Shown piece after piece: positions 16,793-26,900 of a stretch of 64,000 nucleotides of DNA. The DNA lies in contig NZ_OZ221288.1 of the NCBI RefSeq assembly GCF_965118125.1, positions 496,001 through 560,000 of the forward strand, in the 5' to 3' direction. The notes beneath the pieces were generated by a model. That model saw only the letters and a program-made list of their open reading frames with translations. It was not told where the DNA came from and did no database searches. The stretch is from Pararobbsia alpina_A (GTDB lineage: Bacteria > Pseudomonadota > Gammaproteobacteria > Burkholderiales > Burkholderiaceae). The translations under genes were made by a program, and so were the position numbers. Positions within the stretch are counted from its first letter, which is position 1; each line of letters begins with the position of its first letter.

Positions 16793-17578
16793 ATGAAGGA
16801 CCATCCGCTACTGCCTTATGCATTGCATCCGGACACGTGCGAGCAATTGAGCGTCGAAGCCTATCGCAAGGCCTTTGGTCATTTGAGCTCGGCGTCCCAG
16901 CCGCCTGCGCTATGTCCGATATGCGGCGAATGCGTCGAACTCGTGCGAGCGCACGATCGCGCCCAGACACTTCATTTCAGCCACCCTTCCCGTCTGGCCG
17001 AGCCCTGCCCGCTGGTTAGCGCGCTGGTGCCTGACACCCTGGCCCAAACGAGCATCCCTCGTGATCCCGCGCGCGAACTCAAGGCGCGAGGCCTCTTTCT
17101 TGACAAGTGGGTCTGGCATTTTCAGCGCGTCCGGGAACTCGCACCGGCGTACAGCATAGAGCGCTTTACGCGGGGAATTGCGCACGCTGATGTCTTGCAC
17201 ATATGGGCTTGCGAGGCGCTCGAGCAAAGCGATATTCCTTACCTGTTTCTCGCGCTCGCAGGTTCCATGATTGCTTCGGCGGAGACACCCCGTATCTGGT
17301 TTCGGTTCTGGTTCGACTCGTCCGTGCAAGCCGTCAGCGATCTGCATGGGCCTCGCGATATGCCTGCGCGGTTGTATCGGCTTCGCTATAGAAACGTCCA
17401 GCCGGGGCGCTTTCCGGAGACGCGTCATCTGACGGACTGGACAGAGATTCCGATGACGAGCGAGTTCCTGAACGGAGACGCGCCGCGAATCATGAGCGGC
17501 GAAAAGCAGACGTTCCAGGCGTTCCTGAATCGACGTTCAGGATCCGATCGTGATGAGGCCTTTGAGCTCGAAGCGTAG
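16793..17578 (+). CDS. CoiA-like Cys/His-cluster protein, copy 2
   Basis: 261 residues, start supported by GAGGG just upstream. CPICGEC ... LHFSHPSRLAEPC (about residues 41-72) repeats the C-P-x-C...F-x-H...C cluster of the minus-strand gene at 1410-2207. Further shared blocks are RGIAHADVLHIWACEALEQSDIPYLFLALAG and RIWFRFWFDSSVQAVSDLHG. There is no signal peptide or membrane segment. The function is unknown; CoiA-type proteins are linked to DNA uptake or nuclease action, which does not obviously fit a secretion island. It lies between the gspF promoter and the PstS-like pair. Confidence 0.72.
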   Translation: MKDHPLLPYALHPDTCEQLSVEAYRKAFGHLSSASQPPALCPICGECVELVRAHDRAQTLHFSHPSRLAEPCPLVSALVPDTLAQTSIPRDPARELKARGLFLDKWVWHFQRVRELAPAYSIERFTRGIAHADVLHIWACEALEQSDIPYLFLALAGSMIASAETPRIWFRFWFDSSVQAVSDLHGPRDMPARLYRLRYRNVQPGRFPETRHLTDWTEIPMTSEFLNGDAPRIMSGEKQTFQAFLNRRSGSDRDEAFELEA

Positions 17579-17850
17579 AGGGATCTCAAACCGGAAAAAA
17601 TAACGCGTTGGGATTGTCACAGCGTTAATTGTTCCTGTTTCAGTTTCACACTATTGCTTCGCTCAATATCGATCGAATTTGAATACTGAGTTGTTCGTAC
17701 TTTCTGTCGCCATGTCGCCTCGCCCAATTCATTGACAGTTCACGCGTGACCGGGGCGTGCATCTATATATTTTGAAGCGCAGTTTTGAAGTACGTCTGAC
17801 TGCACACTCAATGACTTTCCTTCTTTCGTTTTTCCTCAAAAGGAATCTTC
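17579..17850 (+). promoter_or_regulatory. Upstream region of the PstS-like genes
   Basis: TGTTCGTACT at 17692-17701 matches TGTACGTACA at eight of ten positions, about 150 bases before the start. I looked for a Pho box (two CTGTCAT-like halves 11 bp apart) because PstS-like proteins are usually phosphate-regulated. TTGTCACAGCG at about 17615 gives only one good half. A Pho box is therefore not claimed. Confidence 0.4.
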
Positions 17851-19134
17851 ATGAAATCCAGCAAGCGCAAGATTTGCCAGGTGGTAGCACTCGTCATTTC
17901 GTCGATGGGCGCCACGATGGCGATGGCTGGCACGCCGTCGTTGCTCGGCGGTGGTTCGTCGCTGGTTGCACCGACGATCCAGTCGGAAATCTCGGCTTTC
18001 CCGGCTGCTGATGGTTCGGTGACGTATTCGTCGGTTGGCTCGGGTCTGGGCCAAACGGCATTTCTGAGCAATTCGCCGTCGTCGCTCAATTCGGGCACGG
18101 TGACGTACACGGGCACGGTTGACTTCGCAAACAGCGATGCAGGTCTGTCGGCCACGCAAATCTCGGCGTATCAGAGCAGCACGCTCGGCACGACGAGCGG
18201 CCCGCTGATCCAGATCCCGTACATCGTGACGCCGATCACGATTCCGGTGGTGAACGGTCCGAACGGTTCAGGCCCCACGCTCCCGAACGGTGGTACCACG
18301 AAGACGGTTGCACTGAATGACAGCGACCTGTGCGGCATTTTCTCGGGCAAGCTGACCAACTGGAACCAAGTGTTCAACCCGGTTTCGTCGGTTACGTACG
18401 CAAAGAATGCAACGATCACGGTCGTCTATCGTAGCGACAACAGCGGTACGACGGATCTCTTGACGCGCCATCTCGCCGCCGTGTGCTCGAGCACGACCTC
18501 GAACATCACGTTCACGGAAACGCAAAACCTGGCAGGGCTGTTCACGGCAGCCGGCAAGACGGTGCCCGCCAACTTCGTCAGCGCATCGGGTAGCGGCGGT
18601 GTGGCGGCTGTTCTCGTCGCTTCGGCCGGCGGCACTGCAGCAGCGATCGGTTACCTGAGCCCGGACTACACGAACACGTTCCTTGCACCGTCCAGCGCGC
18701 AAGCAAAGACGAATAACCTGAACGTCGCGAGCTTGCTGAACGCGAATTCCAACACGATGGAAATCCCGACGTTCTCGGCCGCCACCACGGCGCTCGGCAG
18801 CGCCGCGGCTCCGACGGGTTCGGCTGCTAGCCAGCCTATCAACTGGGTTCCGAACGTTGGCAATCCGACGTCCGGCTATCCGGTCTCGGGTACGAGCCAG
18901 ATCATCCTGAGCCAGTGCTATGCGAACGCCGGTGCAGCCAGCCCGACGCCTGCACAGTCGATCGTCGATTTCCTGACGGCTCACTACGCAGACACGTCGG
19001 TGATCAACGGCAACGGCTTTGACGTTCCGGGCGCGTACGTCAGCGCAATCACGGCTGACTTCCTGTCGAACACGAGCACCCTCGGCCTCGACATCGGCGA
19101 TTCGACGGTCTGCTCGAAGGTTACGGGCCGCTAA
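17851..19134 (+). CDS. PstS-like exported substrate-binding protein 1 (LapA/LapB/DING-related)
   Basis: 427 residues with AAGGAA before the ATG. The signal peptide is cut after MAMA (residue 26), and the mature N-terminus GTPSLLGGGSSLVAP resembles the glycine-rich start of PstS and DING proteins. Ligand positions of PstS are preserved: DFANSDAGLS (the Asp that accepts the phosphate proton) and YRSDNSGTTDLLT, with Arg194 and the SGT loop. NDSDLCGIFSGKLTNWNQV is the typical PstS segment. Four or more cysteines suggest disulphides. No pstCAB genes are nearby. In P. aeruginosa PstS-like LapA/LapB are secreted by the Hxc type II system, so secretion by the Gsp system encoded here is a reasonable inference. 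Codon use is strongly biased, suggesting high expression. Confidence 0.88.
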   Translation: MKSSKRKICQVVALVISSMGATMAMAGTPSLLGGGSSLVAPTIQSEISAFPAADGSVTYSSVGSGLGQTAFLSNSPSSLNSGTVTYTGTVDFANSDAGLSATQISAYQSSTLGTTSGPLIQIPYIVTPITIPVVNGPNGSGPTLPNGGTTKTVALNDSDLCGIFSGKLTNWNQVFNPVSSVTYAKNATITVVYRSDNSGTTDLLTRHLAAVCSSTTSNITFTETQNLAGLFTAAGKTVPANFVSASGSGGVAAVLVASAGGTAAAIGYLSPDYTNTFLAPSSAQAKTNNLNVASLLNANSNTMEIPTFSAATTALGSAAAPTGSAASQPINWVPNVGNPTSGYPVSGTSQIILSQCYANAGAASPTPAQSIVDFLTAHYADTSVINGNGFDVPGAYVSAITADFLSNTSTLGLDIGDSTVCSKVTGR

Positions 19135-19163
19135 GCAGCAGAATTAGTTCGTTGAGTTTGAAG

Positions 19164-19193
19164 GCGTCTCGCGCAGTCAGCGAGACGCTTTTT
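19164..19193 (+). terminator. Rho-independent terminator after PstS-like gene 1
   Basis: A perfect 9-bp stem, GCGTCTCGC/GCGAGACGC (19164-19172 and 19180-19188), with a 7-base loop is followed by TTTTT. It separates the two PstS-like genes, so the second probably has its own promoter or depends on read-through. Confidence 0.92.
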
Positions 19194-19364
19194 CCTTTGA
19201 GACGCCGCATCCCGTTCGGGACATCTGGTCGCGGAGTCAGGTTTGGCTTGGCGGTTGGCCAGACACTAGGCGCCAATTGCACCGCTGTTCAATGCGCAAT
19301 CCGTCTGATTGGCGATAGATATGTGCTCGCCTCCCTCCCTCAAAACTTCCTTTAAATTCATTCC

Positions 19365-20651
19365 ATGAAACATCGTAAGCGCGTTATCTGTGAAGTCGTG
19401 ATGATCGCCCTTTCGGCTGCCAGCGCCGCCAGCGTGTTCGCAGGAACACCGTCACTTCTTGCGGGCGGATCGTCGCTCGTCGCACCTTTGATTCAGACCG
19501 AAATAGCGGCGTTTCCGATTGCCGACGGTGCTATTACGTATTCGCCGGTTGGAGCTGGCCAGGGAGAGTCCGCTTTTTTAAGCAACACGCCGCAGTACCT
19601 CAACTCGGGTACAACCACTTATACGATGCCGGTCGACTTCGTAAATAGCGATGCGGCACTGTCTGCGATACAGCTGTATCAATATTTAGGGTCTTCCCTC
19701 GGTCAGGTCGACGGTCCATTGATCCAAATCCCTTACGTCGTAACGCCCATTGCAATTGCGGTCGTGGGTGGGCCGCGTCGTACGGGCCTGGCGCTGCCAA
19801 ATGCAGGACCCAAATCCGTGGCACTGAATGACAATGATCTCTGCGGCATTTTCTCGGGAATGATCACCAATTGGAACCAGGTTTTCGATCCAATATCGCA
19901 GACTCTTTACACCTTGAACGCACCCATCACGGTCGTTTACGATGAGTCAAACAGTGGCGGAACTGATCTGCTTACGCGTCACCTCGCGGCGGTGTGCACA
20001 TCAACGAATTCGCGCATTACGTTCGTGGAGCAGCAAAATTTTGCAGGTATATTCACTGAGGTCAACCATACGTTGCCAAGCAACTTCGTCGCCGCCTACG
20101 GTGACGCGGGGATGGCCAATGCACTTGTTTCACTTAGCAGTGCCGGTACAGCTGGGGTTGCCTATTTAAGTCCGAGCTTTACGAATACTTTTTTGGCCCC
20201 GTCGAGTGCGCCCGCCGCGTTGTATAACCTTCCAGTCGCGAGCTTGCTGAACGCGAATTCCAATACGATGGAAATCCCGACGTCCTCGGCTGCCACGTAT
20301 GCGCTCGGCAACGCCGCGCCCCCGACGGGTTCGGCTGCTAGCCAGCCGGCCAACTGGGTTCCGAACGTCGCCAATCCGTCGGCCGGTTATCCGATCTCGG
20401 GCACTAGCCAGATCATCGTAAGCCAGTGCTATGCCAACACCGACGCGGCCAACCCGAGTCCTGCACAGTCGATCGTCGATTTCTTGACGGCGCACTATGG
20501 ATATGCAAATACGTCGGTGATCATTGGCAACGGGTTTGACGTTCCGAGCGCGTACGTCAACGCGATCACGGCCGACTTCCTATCGAACGCGAACAACCTT
20601 AACCTCGACATCGGTAACGCTACGGCCTGCTCGAAGATCAAGGGTCGCTAA
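19365..20651 (+). CDS. PstS-like exported substrate-binding protein 2, altered ligand loop
   Basis: 428 residues, signal peptide cut near SVFA|GTPS. It is a tandem paralogue of 17851-19134. The ligand loop differs: where copy 1 has YRSDNSGTTDLL this copy has YDESNSGGTDLL, so the phosphate-binding Arg (here Asp193), the Asp and one Thr are lost while VNSDAALS remains. It probably binds another ligand or none. The last 400 bases are much more similar to copy 1 at DNA level than the first 700, suggesting gene conversion. No Shine-Dalgarno is obvious and codon use is less biased than in copy 1, pointing to lower expression. Confidence 0.87.
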   Translation: MKHRKRVICEVVMIALSAASAASVFAGTPSLLAGGSSLVAPLIQTEIAAFPIADGAITYSPVGAGQGESAFLSNTPQYLNSGTTTYTMPVDFVNSDAALSAIQLYQYLGSSLGQVDGPLIQIPYVVTPIAIAVVGGPRRTGLALPNAGPKSVALNDNDLCGIFSGMITNWNQVFDPISQTLYTLNAPITVVYDESNSGGTDLLTRHLAAVCTSTNSRITFVEQQNFAGIFTEVNHTLPSNFVAAYGDAGMANALVSLSSAGTAGVAYLSPSFTNTFLAPSSAPAALYNLPVASLLNANSNTMEIPTSSAATYALGNAAPPTGSAASQPANWVPNVANPSAGYPISGTSQIIVSQCYANTDAANPSPAQSIVDFLTAHYGYANTSVIIGNGFDVPSAYVNAITADFLSNANNLNLDIGNATACSKIKGR

Positions 20652-20706
20652 GCAACGCACCACTCAGTCAAGAGTTCGTCGAATCCGTCCTTGATGTGAG
20701 AGCGCA

Positions 20707-20735
20707 GCCCCGCTGAAGCGCGCGGGGCCTTTTTT
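20707..20735 (+). terminator. Rho-independent terminator after PstS-like gene 2
   Basis: GCCCCGC (20707-20713) pairs with GCGGGGC (20722-20728), followed by C and six T. The remaining 220 bases to the convergent TpsA stop hold only repeated GGGCTA motifs, with an imperfect GGGGCTA/TAGCCCC hairpin that could help end the TpsA transcript. No gene is seen there. Confidence 0.88.
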
Positions 20736-20957
20736 GCGTGCACGATTTGAACCGGCTCTGTGCTTGACTCCGTACCGGGTCCTGAGGTCTGACAACGCAG
20801 AAAGGGAACTACGACCGGGCTAAGTAGAAGTGATGAAATGGGGCTACAAAACGGGCCAAAGTGAAGCGGCAAAGAGAAGGGGCTATGTCCCGTTGATCAG
20901 AACTTAGCCCCGGCGAACCATTCAATCGCTACCCATCGACGCCGCCACCAACCGACG

Positions 20958-23900
20958 CTACTTCTTGCAGTCTTTGTCGTTAGGCCGGCATCGGATGCCG
21001 AAGCCTGTCACCTCAACTGTCACGACCCATTGCCGGCCGCTTAGGTCGCTTGCTCGTTGGGCTACGTCCTTAGCGACCATCGAGGCAACTGACGCAGCTG
21101 CAGTCGCCGCCGTCAACGATGCGACGTTGACCGTAGCTCCGCCTGGCACGCCAATCGCCGTGCCCTTGACCTGGATGTTCGCGGCGTTCGAGACCTGAAG
21201 TGCCGCGATGTTCAGGTTCCCGGACACGCGAATGCCAGCAGCGCCTGCGTCCACCGTGCCGCGCGGCGCAATCAGGTTCACGTTGCCTGGCAATGCGCCG
21301 GGGATCGTTTGCAACGTGGCAATCCCCGCACCGGTGACTTCGCCGCGCGCGTCGAGCGTGCAATAGTGATTGACGTCGCAGACGTAGATTGGACCAGGGA
21401 CATCGGCAGAGGTCGTTGCGCCCTTGCCCGCGTCGATGTCTCCGTTCGAGCTCCAGATCGTCATGTTGCCGCCCTGCTCGGTGAATACTCGGCTTTGAGC
21501 AAGCAGCAGGCTGCGATCGGTGAAGATGTTGATGTCGCCTTTCTCAAGCGTGAGTACACCTGCCGTTCCCGGTCCGGCAATCACGTTTCCACTAGTGTCG
21601 ACGACGTCAGGCGGTGCGGAAGAACTACCGATCAGTGCCTGACCTCCAGGGCCGACGATCGATATGTTTCCGCCCTGCTGCGTCTGGATGGTCGTGCCAC
21701 GCATGTCCAGATTGCCCGTCGACACCGTCGCACCGGAACCATTCGAGCCTCCATCAAGCGAGTTCGCCGTGTAGCCCATCGAAGCGGGGAACAACGTATT
21801 GATCGCCGCGTAACCGCGTGCGTATTGCCCGCGGTATGGACTATTCGGATCATGGAAGTCGGTGCCGACCTGGGTGAGGATATTGAACAGTACCTGGTTG
21901 ATGAACAGTTGCTGAACGTATGACGGCAGCGATTGAAACTGGGCAAAAGCCTGTTGCACATCGGACGTCTCTGCCTGCTCTCCCTCGTAGCCTTCAACGA
22001 ACTGCACAAGGGCCTGCGCGCTGCTGGGTACGTCGGACAAGCTAGTAGCCGGATTGATGTAGTTGGCAATGAACGCCGCATCATCGGCCCCTGGAGCAAT
22101 GCCAAACATCACTTGAATCGCCGCACTCTCGTGCGGCAGGTAGGGGTTGTACGCATTGCCGACCGTCTGGATGCCTTCCAGTTGCGTATGCGGGTAATTG
22201 CTTCCTCCATACACAGCGTACACTTGCGCAGGGTTGGTCAGCGGGCCGATATTTCGCCCTGCTTCGACGTCCAACGTGCCTGGTCCGCCAAGCAGAATCG
22301 AAGGTACGACTACAATTCCCGCATTGGAAATCTTAAATGGCGTGTCGAGAATGTCGCGTCCCGCGACAATGCGTGTGACATCGTCGTCGTTAAGATTTTG
22401 TCCTTGGAATGATAGATTGACGATGTCCTGACCGGCCTCGATCAACGCGACCTTGCCGACGTTGATACCCACATACTGATTGAAGGCGCCGGCATTTGCG
22501 CTGCCTGCAGGAATCTGGGTGCCGTCGATGATGCTGCCATCGACGCTATAGATTCGAACAGGGTTGGGATCGTCAGCGTGCAGCGCAGTGGGCGTGTGGT
22601 TAAGCGCGTCGTTGTCGGAAATCAGATTCAGGGGGAGGCTCTGTTGAGTCGGCGACGGCATTTGCGACGCGTCGAAATCGAGCATCGTCAGGCCGTCGTA
22701 CGCGCCTGCGCCTTGTGAAGAGATATTGATCGCTTGCTGGGCAATCAGGTTCAGGTTGCCTGTGGCAGACGGATAGAGTGCCCCGCCCGATGCCACGTCG
22801 ATACCACCCGTGAGCGCGCTCAGGCTAACACTGGCTGGAAGCACGTAGGAGAAGTCGTGCGTGCCATCTGCGCCAATCATGTTCATCGCGGCGCCATTCA
22901 TTTGACCGAGGCTGACATCGCCCGTGGTCGTCAGCACGCTAACCGAGGATGAGGCGGAGTAGCCTTGTGCGTCAGGTCCAAGAACGTTGTACACGTTCTT
23001 GAGGTTTCCTCCATTCAGGTATGAGGGGTCGAACACTCCGGCGATTTGCGCGCCCTGTCTGGCGGTGACAGATAGCGAACCGGATTGCGTTGCAAGTAGC
23101 GTTCCGAGGGTCTGGTTGATCGAAACGTTGCCACCGGCTGTCGTCTCGGCGTATGCAAGTCCATCGGGCACCACGGCACCTCCTGCGGTCAGCGTGCCCG
23201 AGCCGTTCGCCACGAAGTACGTGCCGCTCACGATGTCGCCCCCCGCAGCGACGTTCAAATTGCCGCCTCCAACGGTAATGACGTTATTGTTCGCGTCCTG
23301 ATACCACGTGGTCGGCAGTGAAACACCCAGATCTGAAATGTTTCCTCCCGCCTTGACAGTCACATTGCCGCCGACGCTCAAGATGCCTTGATCGAAGGCG
23401 CCAAAGTCAATCGTCGTCTGCGTGACTCTCACGCCGTTGCTCGGGTTCGCTAACTCGAGCCATTGCCACCAGAATTGCGCGAGATCGCCTTGCACGATAC
23501 CTGTCACTGCGCCCGTCTGATCGAGGGCATGTTCGCCCCCTTGAATGTCATGCTGAACGAGAATGGAGATGTCTCCGCCGCCTTGCGTGTTGGCGACCAG
23601 CCCGCTGACATACCCTGGAAGTCCCGACCCACCGAGGAGAATCGATCCCGTGTCACTTGTGGGAGCGCCCGGCACTGGCGTTCCGACCGTATATATGGCG
23701 CCTGGAATGAGATCGTATTGTTGGGGATTGGCGTAGGCGTTTGGATCGACCAGCAGGAGATCGTTTGCCGATGCGATCTCGATCGAACCGGCGCCGGTAC
23801 GGACCATCGTCGGAACGAGGATCTGCTTGCCCAACGAATCCACGTATGACGTATGGCCGTCGAGCACAACACTTCCGTTTTCCTGACCGGAAAACGTTGA

Positions 23901-26900
23901 CGCGGGCTGAACCGACAACGGATCTGAACTCGTGATATTGGCTCCGCCCACAAGTCGGAACGATGCGCTATTTCCGCCCATGACGGACGCCGCGGCGAGT
24001 GCCAATCGATTTGCCTGCGTCGCCAATGGCGAAGGCGTGTTGTCCGTACCGCCACTTCCGCCTCCGCCAGACGTTGGCGTATCCCATTGCACAGCCGGCG
24101 GCGGCAGGAACGCCAAAGGAGCCGCGGCGTTGATGTACTGATAGTAGTTCGTAACGAAGAAGTGAACGACCTTTTGCACGTACGCGCCGTATAGTTTCAG
24201 GTAGTTCGTATAGACCGATGGATCGGCTTGCTCCTGCGCCGCCGATGGCGCTAACGGAGGAACAAGTCCGCTGGTCGTCACTCCTTCTCGTTGGTAGGCC
24301 AACACCATAGAGTTAATGGTTACCAACATGCCGACGGGGCGGACCTCGAACTTGGACCATTCAGCGGGACCCGCTGAACCCAAGAACTTCGCGTATGCCA
24401 GGTACAGCGCGTAATACGCATCCTGCTCCTCCGTAGTCCCGCCTAACTGCGAAGGTTGGGCCGGCCCGGATGTCCAACTACTACTTGCGTTGATCCCATA
24501 GCGACTCGCGGCATAGCCGTAATATTTCGTGTTGTACGCTGCCTCGGCGGCAGCATAGTCTGGCAACACAACGGGGATCGGATTTGCAATCTGGAAGAAC
24601 CCGTCCGTCAAACTCGCTTTCACGTCGAGCTCGTTCTCGGCGCGGAACGTGACGATCGGCGCAATCGTGTTTTCGAACCGGAATGCGAGCGCATTCTCTG
24701 AGGTTCCTGCGCCAAGATTCCAGTTCGTAACGACGGAGATGTTCCCGTTGTTGATGGCCGAATCGGGATTGTCGAGTTCGATGCCCGGCGCAACCTGAAG
24801 GCCGGGTACGCTTCCAGCATTGTTAATCGCAAGATTGTTCAGGCCGCTTTGGACGAAGCCCATCAGCGTGCCGGGTGTCGACGTGCTGCCGGTTAGATAG
24901 CCGTAAAAACTCTGATGATCGGCATTCACGCTGGACGCTGCAGGCGTAAAAATGTCATTGGCAAGATAATCCGCGAGCTGATCAGGTGTCGTGGGCGCAG
25001 GTAGTGCGCTTCCCGTCTGATCGGTCCAGGTACCCGCAACCATCGCCGGCATTCCTCCGCCCGACGTCGCATCGACAAACCATCCTGCTGGGTCGACGAT
25101 CCCGTCGAAGTGCTTCGCCCCGGTGCTCGGGTCGATCGTGCTCCAGACGGCAAACGCTTCAACCTGTGTCGATCTCGAGCCGACAATGCCCTTTCCTTGC
25201 GTCGTATTGAAGCTGGCGGGCAGATCCAGGTTGACGGCGGTTCCACCCGCGAGAAGCGGCACTCGGAAATTGACCGTGCCGCCGGACAAGCCACCGAGTG
25301 AGCCGCCGGACACATCGACCAACGCATTCGCCCCGACGACGATCGTTCCCGAGTTCGCCGACGAAACGGACTCGTAGCCGTACGTCGGATCGATCTGAAT
25401 CACTCCGCCGACGGTGTCGGGCGTGCCAGCCGTCCCCAGGTTGATCGTACCGCCACGCTCGTTTGGCGTGATGACGTCGCTCGATGGTGCCCAATCGCCA
25501 GACGCACTCTTGCCGGGCGTTCCGCCCACGGCCAGCAGCGTGCCTTCTACATCGACCAGCGTCTTGCCGTAGAGATCGATTTCCCCGCCTGCGTTGCCGC
25601 TCGCGTTGATGGTGCCCAGAATCTGCACGGCGCCATTGCTGGTGTCGGCACCGGGCGTGCCGCCGTCCGCAATGAGGCTCACGCTATGGGCGGTCAACGT
25701 ATTGCCTGCTGACAGCACCAGGTTGCCGCTGTTCGATTGGACCGACACGCTGTTGTTGATACCGCTCGAAGCAAGCTCCGTCGCTAGCTCGTCAAGGTTG
25801 ACCGCGCCGCCAGACAACAAAGAGAACGACCCGCCCAGATATCCCGCCGCGGCGGAGCCTTCGAGCGTACCGCCCAGCAACACCGATTGCTTCGGCGCGG
25901 ACACGGTCAGACTCCCTGCATTGCCGCCGCCTGATGCACCGGCGAAATCGAGCGTAGATCCTGAAGCCAAAACAATGTTGCCCGTGTCGGCCGTCAGCGA
26001 GATGGCCCCTGCTGGGCCGTAGAGCGTGACATCGAAAAACTGCAACGGCGTGGCGGCGGTACTGATCAGGGCGCCGTTGCCTACTGTCAGATCGCCACTA
26101 GTCGCTTCAATGGTGACGTTGCCGGCCGGCGCCGCAATATTCCCGTTCACGTTCACCGACCCGCCCGTGAAAGTCCAGGCACCGCCGACCGCCGTGCGTT
26201 GCAACGGTGAACCGCTAGCACCGTTGAGATTGAGCACGCCCGTCGTCGTGACGGCCTGATTGGATCCAACGTCTGCGAGAATCACGGGTGCGGCGAATTC
26301 GACGCTCGATGCGCCGATGTCAAACGTGCCATTGCCCTGCGCAACGATGCTGCTCGCTGCCTCAAAGGCGACCGATCCAAAACCGGTCGTTGACCGAGTG
26401 CCTCCACCGAGGTCGAGTTCGCCCGCTTGAACGGTCAGCGAACCTGCGCCACCGATTGCCGTTGCGGCCGTGGCTCCGACGTCGTTCGTCAGCTCGATCT
26501 GCGGCCCTGTAATTGTGACGTTGCCGCCATTCCCATTGAACGTGCCCGCGCTCAGTTCGACATTGCGCGAGAACGCGATATCGAGGTTGCCATCGAAGTT
26601 CATGGCCCCTGCGCTTCGCAAGATGACATTCTGCGCTGCGCCAAGCTGCGCGATCTGCGTCGGTCCGACAACGAAACCCGTCAGGTTGCCTGCAGTCGCC
26701 GGGTCGCTCACGAACGTAATTGAAGAACCGTCGACGGCAATCGTGCGCCCCGATAGCGACGCGGTGGGGCTAAAGCCAAGATTGCCCGACGAATCAAGCG
26801 TCAGCGCCCATCCTCCCGACAAAGTCACATCGTCGCCGACGTTGAGCAAGCCCGTGCCTGTCGTGTCGTATCGCGTGACGACTGAGGGCGCACCGTTCGA

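Noticed and set aside
17600..17760. Possible Pho box before the PstS-like genes
   Set aside because: Only single half-sites (TTGTCAC, TTGACAG) are present and none pair at 11-bp spacing; not claimed despite the phosphate theme.
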